From CAYUQT01 sp964596165 (lineage in GTDB: Bacteria > Planctomycetota > Phycisphaerae > UBA1845 > JAFGLZ01): DNA of 5,792 nt. A program made the position numbers and the translations under genes. Location: the NCBI GenBank assembly GCA_964596165.1, contig CAZQTW010000139.1, positions 1 to 5,792 of the forward strand, given 5' to 3'. Below the pieces are notes generated by a model, which saw only the letters and a program-made list of their open reading frames with translations, ran no database searches and was not told where the DNA came from. Positions within the stretch are counted from its first letter, which is position 1. Each line of letters starts with the position of its first letter. This document shows positions 5,757-5,792 of the stretch, piece after piece.

Positions 5757-5792
5757 GGCGGCGACTCCCACCGAACCCCCGGTTACGGGCTA

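Noticed and set aside
5457..5771. A minus-strand frame crossing the 3' end of the propeller gene and the terminal hairpin
   Set aside because: Its start lies beyond the hairpin with no ribosome binding site, and most of it is antisense to the conserved end of the propeller/barrel protein.

Overview
The window is GC-rich (roughly 60 percent or more) bacterial DNA with three complete protein genes and the last codons of what may be a fourth. I see no rRNA, tRNA, CRISPR array, transposase or insertion sequence. The large exported protein, which joins a beta-propeller to an alpha/alpha barrel, is of a kind I associate with Planctomycetota and neighbouring environmental phyla. A planctomycete-like organism is therefore my tentative guess, resting on gene flavour and composition only.

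Layout, left to right. Positions 1-42 may hold the 3' end of a plus-strand gene. Positions 43-205 are non-coding and carry two small stem-loops, which fits a convergent 3'/3' junction. On the minus strand lie a class I SAM-dependent methyltransferase (1806-2999) and, downstream of it, an NAD-type aldehyde dehydrogenase (206-1699), with 106 nt between them. The region 3000-3344 is a divergent intergenic region. It has a plausible sigma70-like promoter for the methyltransferase side, a short hairpin in that gene's leader, and a strong 11-bp hairpin just before the Shine-Dalgarno of the plus-strand gene. Positions 3345-5678 encode a 777-residue exported protein. A perfect 14-bp inverted repeat (5723-5756) follows it and is probably its transcription end.

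How the genes work together: the methyltransferase and aldehyde dehydrogenase share orientation and could be cotranscribed, but the 106-nt gap and unrelated chemistry make a shared pathway unproven. The exported protein is transcribed the other way and looks like an independent extracytoplasmic protein, possibly acting on carbohydrate.

I found no clear multi-gene novel system. The points most worth a second look are: the methyltransferase, whose C-terminal half looks like a degenerate copy of its N-terminal half and whose motif IV is altered; the exported propeller/barrel protein, which has conserved acidic motifs but no known activity that I can name; and the structured leader of that gene, where a loop could pair with the ribosome binding site.
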